Below are positions 18,195-25,572 of a stretch of 64,000 bases of DNA, in pieces; the stretch's first letter is position 1, and every line of letters begins with the position of its first letter. Origin of the DNA: Thermococcus eurythermalis (GTDB lineage: Archaea; Methanobacteriota_B; Thermococci; Thermococcales; Thermococcaceae); contig NZ_CP008887.1 in assembly GCF_000769655.1 (NCBI RefSeq), positions 248,001 to 312,000 on the forward strand, given 5' to 3'. The translations under genes were made by a program, and so were the position numbers. Below the pieces are notes generated by a model that had not been told where the DNA came from, ran no database searches, and saw only the letters and a program-made list of their open reading frames with translations.

Positions 18195-18410
18195 TTAGAT
18201 GTAGTCCTCAAGCGTCTTGGCCTTCACCATGATGGCCGCCTTTTCGCGGCCGTAGAAGACTTCAACGAGCCCTTCGGACTCAAGCTCCTTAACGGTCTTG
18301 AGCAGGGCAGGGGTTGGAGTTTCAAGCTCGGCACTGAGGCTCTGGAGGGCAACGGCCCTCTTCTTGGTTGCCAAAACCTTATAGACTATATCCTTACGGC
18401 GCCCGAACAT
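18195..18410 (-). CDS. small winged-helix-like protein
   Basis: The 71-aa protein resembles a minimal winged helix: MFGRRKDIVYKVLATKKRAV, then LSAELETPTPALLKTVKELESEGLVEVF as a recognition helix and wing. It probably binds DNA. It precedes the MinD-like gene in the same direction and a GTTTATCTA TATA-like site lies upstream, so the two probably form an operon. This pairing resembles partition or positioning systems, but that is inference. Confidence 0.65.
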   Translation of the reverse strand: MFGRRKDIVYKVLATKKRAVALQSLSAELETPTPALLKTVKELESEGLVEVFYGREKAAIMVKAKTLEDYI

Positions 18411-18466
18411 GAACTCGGCACCGATAGTAATACGACGTTAGACTAGATAAACCTTCCGTGAACACC

Positions 18467-18483
18467 TTTGACAGATAGTCAAA
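18467..18483. promoter_or_regulatory. Perfect inverted repeat in a divergent promoter region
   Basis: TTTGAC-AGATA-GTCAAA has 6-base arms and a 5-base spacer. It lies 7 bases upstream of the TATA box (TTTATAAG, 18491-18498) of the methyltransferase gene and faces the wHTH/MinD pair on the other side. Spacing and symmetry suit a dimeric regulator; the binder is unknown. Confidence 0.45.
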
Positions 18484-18519
18484 GGGCAGGTTTATAAGAG
18501 GTCGTGAGCATCGCCGGCC

Positions 18520-19770
18520 ATGAAGGGAGTAATAGAGAGGCTCAGCGATGACGGCCTGGGAGTGCTGCGAGAGGGGAAGCGAGAAGTCCTTGTGCCCTAC
18601 ACGGCCCCAGGAGACACCGTCAAGGTCAGGAAGTGGCGGAGAAAGAAGAGGAAGCTTATAGCCACTGATTTCGAGGTAATCAGCCCGTCAGATATTAGAG
18701 TTGAACCCAAATGCCCTTACTTCGGGGTATGCGGCGGCTGTCTGCTCCAGCACCTGCCTTACGAGGAACAGCTCCGCTTCAAGGCCTCCAAGCTCTCAAA
18801 GTACCTCGGCATCGACGTCGAGGTGATACCGTCTCCAAAGATATACGGCCACAGAAACAGGATTGACGTCGTTATTTCGACCACGGGAATCGGATTCAGG
18901 CGCTACGGGACGTGGTGGGATGCGGTTGACATAGAGGAGTGCCCGGTCTTCGGCAAGACGAGCGGAAAAGTCCTGAGGGCGCTTAGGGAGTTCATCGAAG
19001 ACGAAAAGCCTTCGCTCTACGATATACGCAGGAACAAGGGCTTTCTGCGCTACATCGTTATCCGCGAGGGTAAGTTCAGCGGGGAGGTCATGGTAAACCT
19101 CGTGACGAAGGAGGGAACCCTTCCGGAGTCCTTCCCCGAGTACTTCCCCTTCGCCACATCGCTCTACTGGAGCGTCAACAGGAGCGAGAGCGACGTCTCC
19201 TACGGCGACGTCGAGCGGTTCTGGGGGGAGCCGTTCATACGCGAGAGGCTGGACGACGTGACCTACCTCATCCACCCGAATTCGTTTTTCCAGACCAACA
19301 GCTACCAGGCGGTAAACCTCGTGAGGAAGGTCGCCGAGCTCGCCGACGGGGAGAAAATTTTAGACCTGTATTCCGGTGTCGGCACGTTCGGAGTTTACCT
19401 CGCGAAGAGGGGCTTCAGCGTCGAGGGAATTGAGATTAACCCCTTCGCAGTCGAGATGGCCAACAAAAACGCGGAGCTGAACGGTGTAAATGCAGAGTTC
19501 CACGTCGGGAGCGACCGGGACGTCGAAGACCTCTCAAAATACGACACGGTGATAGTCGACCCGCCCAGGGCAGGCCTCCACCCGAAATTGGTTCGGAAAA
19601 TCTTAAAAGACGGGCCGGAGAGGGTAATCTACGTCTCCTGCAACCCGAAGACGCTTTCAGAGAACCTCTTGACCCTAAAAGAAAGGTACCGCGTTGAGAG
19701 TGCTATTGGCCTCGATATGTTCCCACACACCCCGCACATTGAGGCCGTTACAGAGCTAAGAAAAGTTTGA
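18520..19770 (+). CDS. RNA uracil-5-methyltransferase, TrmA/RlmD family with TRAM domain
   Basis: The 416-aa protein begins with a TRAM RNA-binding domain (residues 1-55), has Fe-S ligand cysteines CPYFGVCGGC (about 66-75) with a fourth in ECPVFG, and a C-terminal Rossmann methyltransferase domain (LDLYSGVGTFG, IVDPPRAG, YVSCNPKT with the catalytic Cys). In Pyrococcus one paralogue makes m5U54 in tRNA and another modifies 23S rRNA; which one this is cannot be decided here. The TATA box lies only 22-29 bases before ATG 18520, so the message is likely leaderless. Confidence 0.9.
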   Translation: MKGVIERLSDDGLGVLREGKREVLVPYTAPGDTVKVRKWRRKKRKLIATDFEVISPSDIRVEPKCPYFGVCGGCLLQHLPYEEQLRFKASKLSKYLGIDVEVIPSPKIYGHRNRIDVVISTTGIGFRRYGTWWDAVDIEECPVFGKTSGKVLRALREFIEDEKPSLYDIRRNKGFLRYIVIREGKFSGEVMVNLVTKEGTLPESFPEYFPFATSLYWSVNRSESDVSYGDVERFWGEPFIRERLDDVTYLIHPNSFFQTNSYQAVNLVRKVAELADGEKILDLYSGVGTFGVYLAKRGFSVEGIEINPFAVEMANKNAELNGVNAEFHVGSDRDVEDLSKYDTVIVDPPRAGLHPKLVRKILKDGPERVIYVSCNPKTLSENLLTLKERYRVESAIGLDMFPHTPHIEAVTELRKV

Positions 19771-19838
19771 TGACTAAACCAAATAAGGCCGATACTTTAA
19801 TAAGAAGGTGTGCGTAATTAGAACTAAGGTGGTGAGAT

Positions 19839-20264
19839 ATGCTCGACGAGAGGGATAGAATTATACTGGAGATGCTCACCAAGGACGCGAGGACACCCTT
19901 CACGGAGATAGCGAAGGTTCTCGGCATCAGCGAGACGGCGGTGAGAAAGCGCGTCAAGGCACTTGAGGAGGCCGGTGTGATAAGGCAGTACACGATAGTC
20001 GTGGACCCCGCCAAGCTCGGCTACAACCTCGTGAGCATCACGGGGGTAGATACCAAGCCGGAGAAGATATTCGAAGTCGCCAGCAAGCTCAAGGAGTTTG
20101 ACTTCGTGAGGCACGTCTACCTCACGAGCGGAGACCACATGATAATGGCAGAAATCTGGGCAAAGGACGGAGAAGACCTTTCCGAGATAATCTCCAACAA
20201 GATTGGCAAAATTGACGGCGTCGTCAAGGTCTGCCCCGCGATTATCCTCGAAAGAATGAAGTGA
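19839..20264 (+). CDS. lrpA: Lrp/AsnC-family transcriptional regulator LrpA
   Basis: At 141 aa it has the same length and pattern as P. furiosus LrpA. The HTH occupies residues about 5-45 ([34 protein letters not shown]) and a RAM/AsnC ligand domain follows ([36 protein letters not shown]). P. furiosus LrpA represses its own promoter, so autoregulation is expected. The promoter ACTTTAATAAG is near 19795 and the ribosome site is AGGTGGTGA. Confidence 0.9.
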   Translation: MLDERDRIILEMLTKDARTPFTEIAKVLGISETAVRKRVKALEEAGVIRQYTIVVDPAKLGYNLVSITGVDTKPEKIFEVASKLKEFDFVRHVYLTSGDHMIMAEIWAKDGEDLSEIISNKIGKIDGVVKVCPAIILERMK

Positions 20265-20284
20265 TGCCTCTTTTCTCTTTTCTT
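20265..20284 (+). terminator. Pyrimidine-rich terminator after lrpA
   Basis: TGCCTCTTTTCTCTTTTCTT directly follows the stop codon, a typical archaeal oligo-T termination signal. Confidence 0.5.
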
Positions 20285-20435
20285 AAATTTCCGAGGAATC
20301 TGCGTAGGCTATTTAAAACTCCTGAATTTTCACGGAAGACAGCACCTCTTCTCGATATTATGAGCACGCATCAAAACGATGGCTAAAATCCTCTCTGGAT
20401 TTGCAGTGAACCACAAGAAGCGTTTAGAATTCTGG

Positions 20436-20512
20436 TGGTCCCGCGGCCCGGATTTGAACCGGGGACCTGCGGATCTACAGTCCGCCGCCACTCCCAGGCT
20501 AGGTACCGCGGG
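20436..20512 (-). tRNA. tRNA-Tyr (GTA)
   Basis: Read on the minus strand, acceptor CCCGCGG pairs with CCGCGGG, so the first pair is C1-G72 as expected for archaeal tRNA-Tyr. The anticodon loop CTGTAGA gives GTA. The T arm is CCCGG/CCGGG with loop TTCAAAT, the discriminator is A and CCA is encoded. No intron is seen. Confidence 0.94.
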
Positions 20513-20590
20513 ACCCTACTGCCTGGCCCGAACCATAATCTTCGGGGCAGGTTTATAAATTTTTCCCTCCAAACACCGATGGTGGAGAAC

Positions 20591-21169
20591 ATGCAGGAGC
20601 CAATAGCGGTCGCGGTTCCGCTCGCGAAGAGGATGATGGACGTCATAGTCAGCGAAAAACGCCTTCCCAGCGGAGAAGAAGTCAAGGAATCCCTTAAAGA
20701 GCTCGGTCTTGAGGAGCTGTACTCGGGGAAGGGCCTGGCCCTGCTCAGGAGCAGGGACGTCGTGGCGCTGATATTCCCGAGGGAGAACATAGTCGTTGAC
20801 GTGCTCCCGGCCAGCGGCGAGGTTAGCGACGCCCTTGAGGTCATCGCGTACCACGACAAAAAGCTCAACTCCCTGATACTTGAAATCCTCCCGGCCAACG
20901 ACCTGGAGTACGAGGGCAACATAGGCATAGAGCCCGTGATAGTGAACCTCGAAACAGGGGAGCTTGAGAGCGTCCCAGTCCTGGGCGACTTCGAGGAAGA
21001 CAAGGACGGCTTCTACCTCGTTATAGACGAGGAAACGTTCGAGCGCTGGAAAGAGGAGGGAGACCTCAACACCTGCCCCCTCTGCGGGGGAGAGCTTTCG
21101 TGGCGTGGGAAGAGGGGACTGTGTCTCGACTGCGGCTACGGCGTTAAGGTGAGGGGTGGTAACGAATGA
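20591..21169 (+). CDS. uncharacterised protein with C-terminal zinc ribbon
   Basis: The 192-aa protein has a conserved-looking alpha/beta body and ends in a zinc ribbon, CPLCGG...CLDCG (residues about 165-185). The family is not recognised. ATG 20591 follows GGTGG; the in-frame ATG 20579 is possible because TTTATAAA (20551-20558) is only 25 bases away. Its stop overlaps the start of the aldolase-like gene, so both are in one operon. Confidence 0.72.
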   Translation: MQEPIAVAVPLAKRMMDVIVSEKRLPSGEEVKESLKELGLEELYSGKGLALLRSRDVVALIFPRENIVVDVLPASGEVSDALEVIAYHDKKLNSLILEILPANDLEYEGNIGIEPVIVNLETGELESVPVLGDFEEDKDGFYLVIDEETFERWKEEGDLNTCPLCGGELSWRGKRGLCLDCGYGVKVRGGNE

Positions 21170-21723
21170 GCAGAACCGCCAAGCGCCAGCTTGTCCTGTA
21201 CTCAAGAAAGGCCCACGAGAGGGGCCTAACGGCCGCTTTCGGCGGGAACCTGAGCGTCCGCTCGGGGAATCTGGTGTTCATCAAGGCAACTGGGGCGGTT
21301 ATGGACGAGATGACCGAAGAGCAGGTCGCGGTTATTGACCTGTCCGGAAGGCAGGTGTCGGGGGTCAGGCCTTCCTCCGAATACAGGCTCCACCTCGCGG
21401 TTTACAGAGCAAGGCCGGACGTAAGGGCAGTAGCCCACTTGCACCCGCCCTACTCGATAGTGGCCTCTACCCTGCTCGAAGGAGAGCTGCCGATAATAAC
21501 GCCCGAGGCCGAGATATACCTGAAGAGGATTCCGATTGCGCCGTTCCGCCCGGCAGGCACGGAAGAGCTGGCGGAAGTAACGGCGGAGGCATTGAAAAAA
21601 ACGGACGCGGTTCTGATGGCAAAGCACGGGATTGTGACGGTCGGCAGAAGTCTTAGAGAAGCGTTCTACAAGGCAGAGCTCGTAGAAGAGAGCGCAAAGC
21701 TCTGGTACTTAAGCAGGAAATGA
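21166..21723 (+). CDS. class II aldolase/adducin family protein
   Basis: The 185-aa protein shows the FucA/AraD pattern: AFGGNLSVR (residues about 24-32) for phosphate binding, an SSEYRLH segment, AHLHPPYS with two metal-binding His (about 88-95), and MAKHGIVTVG with a third His. Members cleave fuculose-, ribulose- or methylthioribulose-phosphates. The true substrate here is not evident. It is translationally coupled to the zinc-ribbon protein. Confidence 0.85.
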   Translation: MSRTAKRQLVLYSRKAHERGLTAAFGGNLSVRSGNLVFIKATGAVMDEMTEEQVAVIDLSGRQVSGVRPSSEYRLHLAVYRARPDVRAVAHLHPPYSIVASTLLEGELPIITPEAEIYLKRIPIAPFRPAGTEELAEVTAEALKKTDAVLMAKHGIVTVGRSLREAFYKAELVEESAKLWYLSRK

Positions 21724-21741
21724 GCGGGAAAAATCAAAGGC

Positions 21742-21993
21742 TCACTTGACCTGCTCGAGGGCACCGAGAACCTCCCAGATGATGGTCCTCGTGTGCATGG
21801 GCATGTTCGGGTCCTCGCTAATCTCCTCGAGAATGGCTATGGCATCGGCGGCCCTGACGGCCGGCTCCTTGCTCTCGTCGAGGAGGACCTCTATGGCCTG
21901 CTCGGCCGCCCTCCTAATGTTCCTCGGAACAACGGTGTCCTGAACAACCTGCTCCTTGAGAACCTGCACAATCTGCTGAATCAGGTCGCTCAT
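21742..21993 (-). CDS. UPF0147 family protein
   Basis: An 83-aa helical protein with the pattern [40 protein letters not shown], typical of the conserved archaeal UPF0147 family, for which no function is established. It is monocistronic with GGGGGTGAG before ATG 21993. Confidence 0.85.
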   Translation of the reverse strand: MSDLIQQIVQVLKEQVVQDTVVPRNIRRAAEQAIEVLLDESKEPAVRAADAIAILEEISEDPNMPMHTRTIIWEVLGALEQVK

Positions 21994-22225
21994 TTTCTCA
22001 CCCCCTCCGTGTTATCCTAAAAAATTGTTACTAAAACCTTCCCGGCTTATCTTAAGCATTCTTAACTAAAAAGCTTTTCGGTTTTTGAAAAATCTTTTCA
22101 GCATTCAAACACCCACAGGCCCCATGAACCCTCGAAAGCGTTTCTATCAATAAATCCACTCCTACCAGAAACTACAATAGATACCACTGCCCCCAGATGA
22201 CTTCAAGAACAGGCAAAAATTGGTG

Positions 22226-22303
22226 TGGTGCGGTGGCCGGGATTTGAACCCGGGTTACCGGCTTGGGAGGCCGGTGTCCTAGACCAGGCTAGACTACCAC
22301 CGC
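22226..22303 (-). tRNA. tRNA-Gly (CCC)
   Basis: On the minus strand acceptor GCGGTGG pairs with CCACCGC. The anticodon stem CCGGC/GCCGG encloses loop CTCCCAA, giving anticodon CCC. The T loop TTCAAAT, discriminator A and encoded CCA are present. No intron. Confidence 0.93.
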
Positions 22304-22316
22304 GCGCCCGTTATTC

Positions 22317-22949
22317 TTAAGGAGAGGGGACTTTAAAAGTTTTACTCTCCTCAATCTTCCGAGCGACGATTAAGCGGACTATTCCGCGGTAATAACTCTC
22401 CTCAAGCTCGACTTCAAAGTATTTCGAGACGAGTTTGTGCGTCTCCCGTAGCGGGTCGTCATCGAGGAGAAGCTTCAACGGCAACTTCAGGGGAAGAAGA
22501 AAGAGGTAGTTCAGCAAAGTTGAATCGCTCGTCGTGTGCTCAAGGAGAATCGCCTTCCCTCCGGGTTTCAAGACCCAGAAGATTTCCCTCATACCCCTCT
22601 CAGGATTGGGAACGGTGCAGAAGGCGAAGGAGCTCAGAACGGTGTCAAAGCTGTTGTCCGGAAATGGAAGCTTCTCAACGTCTGCAACCTCGAAACAGGC
22701 GTTAAGGTTAAGCTTTCGGGCCTTTTCTCTGGCAATCTTGAGTGTCTCGGGGACGGCATTGACGGCGCAGAGCTCAACATCACTCGGATAATAACGTAGT
22801 GTTTTCCCAACCCCAACACCGACTTCCAGAGTTTTTCCCTTAACCAACGAAACCGCCCTCTCGCGCAGGGGACAGAAAAACCTGTCGAGTGGCTTCTCAA
22901 GGGCCTCATAGTGCCTTGCTATGCGTGAATACTTGGCTTTGAACGACAT
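22317..22949 (-). CDS. class I SAM-dependent methyltransferase (UbiE-like)
   Basis: The 210-aa protein has motif I LEVGVGVGKTLRYYP (residues about 41-55), motif II ADVEKLPFPDNSFDTVLSSF (about 88-107), and motif III VLKPGGKAILLEH. This is a Methyltransf_11-type domain. The substrate cannot be inferred; the C-terminal hydrophobic stretch LLNYLFLLPLKLPLKLLL suggests membrane or lipid association. Confidence 0.85.
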   Translation of the reverse strand: MSFKAKYSRIARHYEALEKPLDRFFCPLRERAVSLVKGKTLEVGVGVGKTLRYYPSDVELCAVNAVPETLKIAREKARKLNLNACFEVADVEKLPFPDNSFDTVLSSFAFCTVPNPERGMREIFWVLKPGGKAILLEHTTSDSTLLNYLFLLPLKLPLKLLLDDDPLRETHKLVSKYFEVELEESYYRGIVRLIVARKIEESKTFKVPSP

Positions 22950-23005
22950 AGGTTGAGTTGGGAAGGACTTTTAAAAAGTTGAACCCAAATGGGGGCGGTG
23001 AGAGC

Positions 23006-23641
23006 ATGCCGTACCTCGTGATCGAGCACCTCGAGGAGATAAGCGACTGGCTGTGGCTGGAGTACAAGCACGTGAGCGAGTGGTGGAAGGAGGGACTGAT
23101 TTTCACCAACGTCCTGCCGGGGGAGAGGGAGAAGCTCGCGAAGCTCGGAAGCGTCATAGGTGAGAGCGTTACCAGGTTCCCGTTTGACCGCTCCAAAATC
23201 ATAGTCCTCGACCTCCAGGCGGAAGAGGAGCTCAAGCCGGAAGACATTGATGATGACACGATAATAGTCGTCGGCGGAATCCTCGGTGACGCCGTCCCGA
23301 GGGGCAGGACGAGGGAGTTCATCACGTCGAAGATGGAAGGCGTTAAAGTCAGGCACATCGGGAAACCCCAGTTCTCGATAGACGGGGCCAGCATAGTGGC
23401 CAGGCTCATCGCGGACGGCAAGAGGCTCGAAGAGATTGAGTACGAGCTGAACCCGACGATAAAGCTGGACGAGTTCAGCGAGATAACGCTCCACTACGCG
23501 GTTCCGAAGCTGGACGGGAAGCTCCTCCTAACGCCAGGCCTTATAGAGCTCCAGAAGAGGGAGCTGGGCTACACGGAAGCGGACGAGGAAATAAGCGACG
23601 AGGAGCTAATTGAGTTCTTTGAGGGGAAGAGGGAGCTTTAG
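23006..23641 (+). CDS. SFM1/DUF431-like SPOUT methyltransferase
   Basis: The 211-aa protein resembles PF04252 members: it starts with VIEHLEEISDWLWLEYKHVS and has IFTNVLPGE, VVGGILGDAVPRGRTREF (glycine-rich SPOUT-like core, residues about 88-110) and QFSIDGASIVARLI. The yeast member Sfm1 methylates an arginine of ribosomal protein Rps3; the archaeal target is unknown. ATG 23006 follows GGCGGTGAGAGC. It overlaps the convergent membrane gene by 36 bases. Confidence 0.75.
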   Translation: MPYLVIEHLEEISDWLWLEYKHVSEWWKEGLIFTNVLPGEREKLAKLGSVIGESVTRFPFDRSKIIVLDLQAEEELKPEDIDDDTIIVVGGILGDAVPRGRTREFITSKMEGVKVRHIGKPQFSIDGASIVARLIADGKRLEEIEYELNPTIKLDEFSEITLHYAVPKLDGKLLLTPGLIELQKRELGYTEADEEISDEELIEFFEGKREL

Positions 23642-25021
23642 TCCCTCCCGTTTGTAGATTTCTATCCCATCCTTTGAATAAACGCGGACGTATCTGGCAT
23701 CCACCATCTTGTTCAGCCTTTTCAGCCAAACACGGCCGCGGTATGTTTTTACATTGACCAGCACCAGGTCGGGCATGACCTTTGAGGGATAAACGTAGGC
23801 GTTGTCTTTGACTGCGAGGGCCGGATAGAACGCTGGCTGGGTGTAAACCGAGAGATTGGTCTTTAGAAGGGCGTCTATGACCTCCCACGCGGTTTTATAG
23901 CCCGGAGCGGGCTCAAGGATCAAGTAGTGGACTATGGGAACCGGCTCTTCTGGCGTGTGTATTACAACCGGCATCGTGGCCCAAGACGTCAGGAGACCAA
24001 TGACAACGAGCGTGTAGAACACCCTCTTAATCCTCCAGATTTCCAGCTCCTTTATGGCGAAGACTGTCCCCACGAAGGACAGTGGGACGAGCATGTAAGG
24101 GTAATGGAAGCCAAAGGTGTACTGACTCGCCCTCGACGAGAGGAGGCACTCAAGCCACGGGGGCGTTACGAGAACCCAGGTCCTCGGAAGGAAGAGGGCA
24201 AAAAGGCCAAAGCTCATATTAAAGAGCAGGAAGTACACGAGCTTTCTCCGGGTCAGGTGGAGGTTGCTGTAAAGGTCGTGGTAGATGTAGCCCCTCCCGA
24301 AGTAAGGGATTATGAACTTGATGACTACCAGCCCGTATAAACAGGCAAGAACACTCAAGATAAGAAAATCCCGGTTCCTCTTGAGGTTTTCAATAGAAAA
24401 GCCGCCGTGGAGGGCCCACCACAGGGAAAGGGCAGCAACCCCAAGAAAGGCGTCCTCTTTCACGGAGAGCAAGACCACGGAGGTCATGAAAAACGCCTTC
24501 TTCCTGCCGTCCACGAGGAAGACCGCCGCGAGGAGAAACAGGGGGACGGCAAGGGATACCGGGTGGAACTCAAAGAGGTTGATTCCAATGAGCGAAGAGT
24601 TGAGTGCGTAGAGACCGGTAAGGAAGAGGGCCAGTTTCTCGTTTAGAACCTTCCTGGCAAGGGTATACGCCAGCAGTATTGAAGAGCCGAGCGCGAGGCT
24701 CTGGACGACAAGGAGGGTCTTCGCAGAGGGGAAGAGCCAGAACAGGGGGACGAGCAGGAATAGAATCGGCTGAAAGTGGACTCCAAAGTGGCTGGAAACG
24801 CCGTGGGCCTGCCACTCCCCCGTGTTGAAGAAAAGGCGTCCGTGGAGAAACTCAGCAAGGGACTGCGTGAATATTCCGAGGTCGAAGCTGGTGTAGCGGA
24901 GGTACCTGAACTTGAGCAAACTCAGATAGATCATGAGGAGAGAATAACCTAAGGCCGTAAATACAGCGGCAACATCGTATGGTGATAACCTATTGAATTT
25001 TAGCTTTAATTCTGCCATCAT
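23606..25021 (-). CDS. DUF2079 polytopic membrane protein
   Basis: The 471-aa protein has about eleven membrane helices, a FDLGIFTQSLAEFLHGR segment and WQAHGVSSHFGVHFQPILFLLVPL near the N-terminus, followed by FEFHPVSLAVP and KEDAFLGVAALSLWW. These match the DUF2079 group, which is distantly related to GT-C glycosyltransferases. A role in glycosylation is possible, not shown. Near its C-terminus the soluble part has LEPAPGYKTAWEVIDALLK. Confidence 0.8.
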   Translation of the reverse strand: MMAELKLKFNRLSPYDVAAVFTALGYSLLMIYLSLLKFRYLRYTSFDLGIFTQSLAEFLHGRLFFNTGEWQAHGVSSHFGVHFQPILFLLVPLFWLFPSAKTLLVVQSLALGSSILLAYTLARKVLNEKLALFLTGLYALNSSLIGINLFEFHPVSLAVPLFLLAAVFLVDGRKKAFFMTSVVLLSVKEDAFLGVAALSLWWALHGGFSIENLKRNRDFLILSVLACLYGLVVIKFIIPYFGRGYIYHDLYSNLHLTRRKLVYFLLFNMSFGLFALFLPRTWVLVTPPWLECLLSSRASQYTFGFHYPYMLVPLSFVGTVFAIKELEIWRIKRVFYTLVVIGLLTSWATMPVVIHTPEEPVPIVHYLILEPAPGYKTAWEVIDALLKTNLSVYTQPAFYPALAVKDNAYVYPSKVMPDLVLVNVKTYRGRVWLKRLNKMVDARYVRVYSKDGIEIYKREGLKLPLPLKELN

Positions 25022-25183
25022 ATAAAGTTGGAAAAGCGATTCGATTTAAAATCGTTTCGCACCCGCTAAGTTCTTAGCATCACAAGCAGGTACAAGCTGG
25101 CATACTGCCGTGGGATGCTCATACAAAAAGAGTGAGAGTAATTCACGAGTTAGTGAAAGTCCCCTGAATTTAAACCGGGAGCT

Positions 25184-25480
25184 TTAGTCCCTCCAATCCT
25201 CCGCTAATCTTTCAATTTCCGCCCAGACCCTCTGCCTATCGGCCTTATCCACGACGAGAAAAACTTCCTGAACGGAGCCATCGCTCTTGGCGACGAGCTT
25301 AAGGCCTGTCTGCGTCTCCCGCGTCACCTTGATCTCGAAGCCCCTTGAGTCGCTCGCGTAAATCCTTCCAGGGATTACCTTTTTGACGCCGGGAATCAAG
25401 GCTATCTCTTCCAGCGGCTTCTCAAGGCCCTTCAGGAAGTGGTGTTCCCTCTTGACTCCTCGTTTGAAGTACTTGGGCAT
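25184..25480 (-). CDS. DUF2103-like small protein
   Basis: The 98-aa basic protein (FKRGVKREHHFLKGLEKPLEE, IPGVKKVIPGRIYASDSRG) fits the archaeal DUF2103 family, described as possible metal- or nucleic-acid-binding. Its ATG is 92 bases from the divergent Argonaute start. No function is known. Confidence 0.72.
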   Translation of the reverse strand: MPKYFKRGVKREHHFLKGLEKPLEEIALIPGVKKVIPGRIYASDSRGFEIKVTRETQTGLKLVAKSDGSVQEVFLVVDKADRQRVWAEIERLAEDWRD

Positions 25481-25525
25481 GAAGGGAGATAAAAAAGCGG
25501 GTTTTTAGGATTTTCTCTAGAAAAA

Positions 25526-25562
25526 CCTTTATAACCCCATAACAACATAATCCTCTTAGGTG
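25526..25562 (+). promoter_or_regulatory. Argonaute promoter and ribosome binding site
   Basis: CCTTTATAACCCC (about 25526-25538) is the TATA region, and TAGGTG (25557-25562) a ribosome site 10 bases before ATG 25573. The untranslated leader is about 20 bases. The gene therefore has its own promoter. Confidence 0.6.
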
Positions 25563-25572
25563 CCAAAGTACT

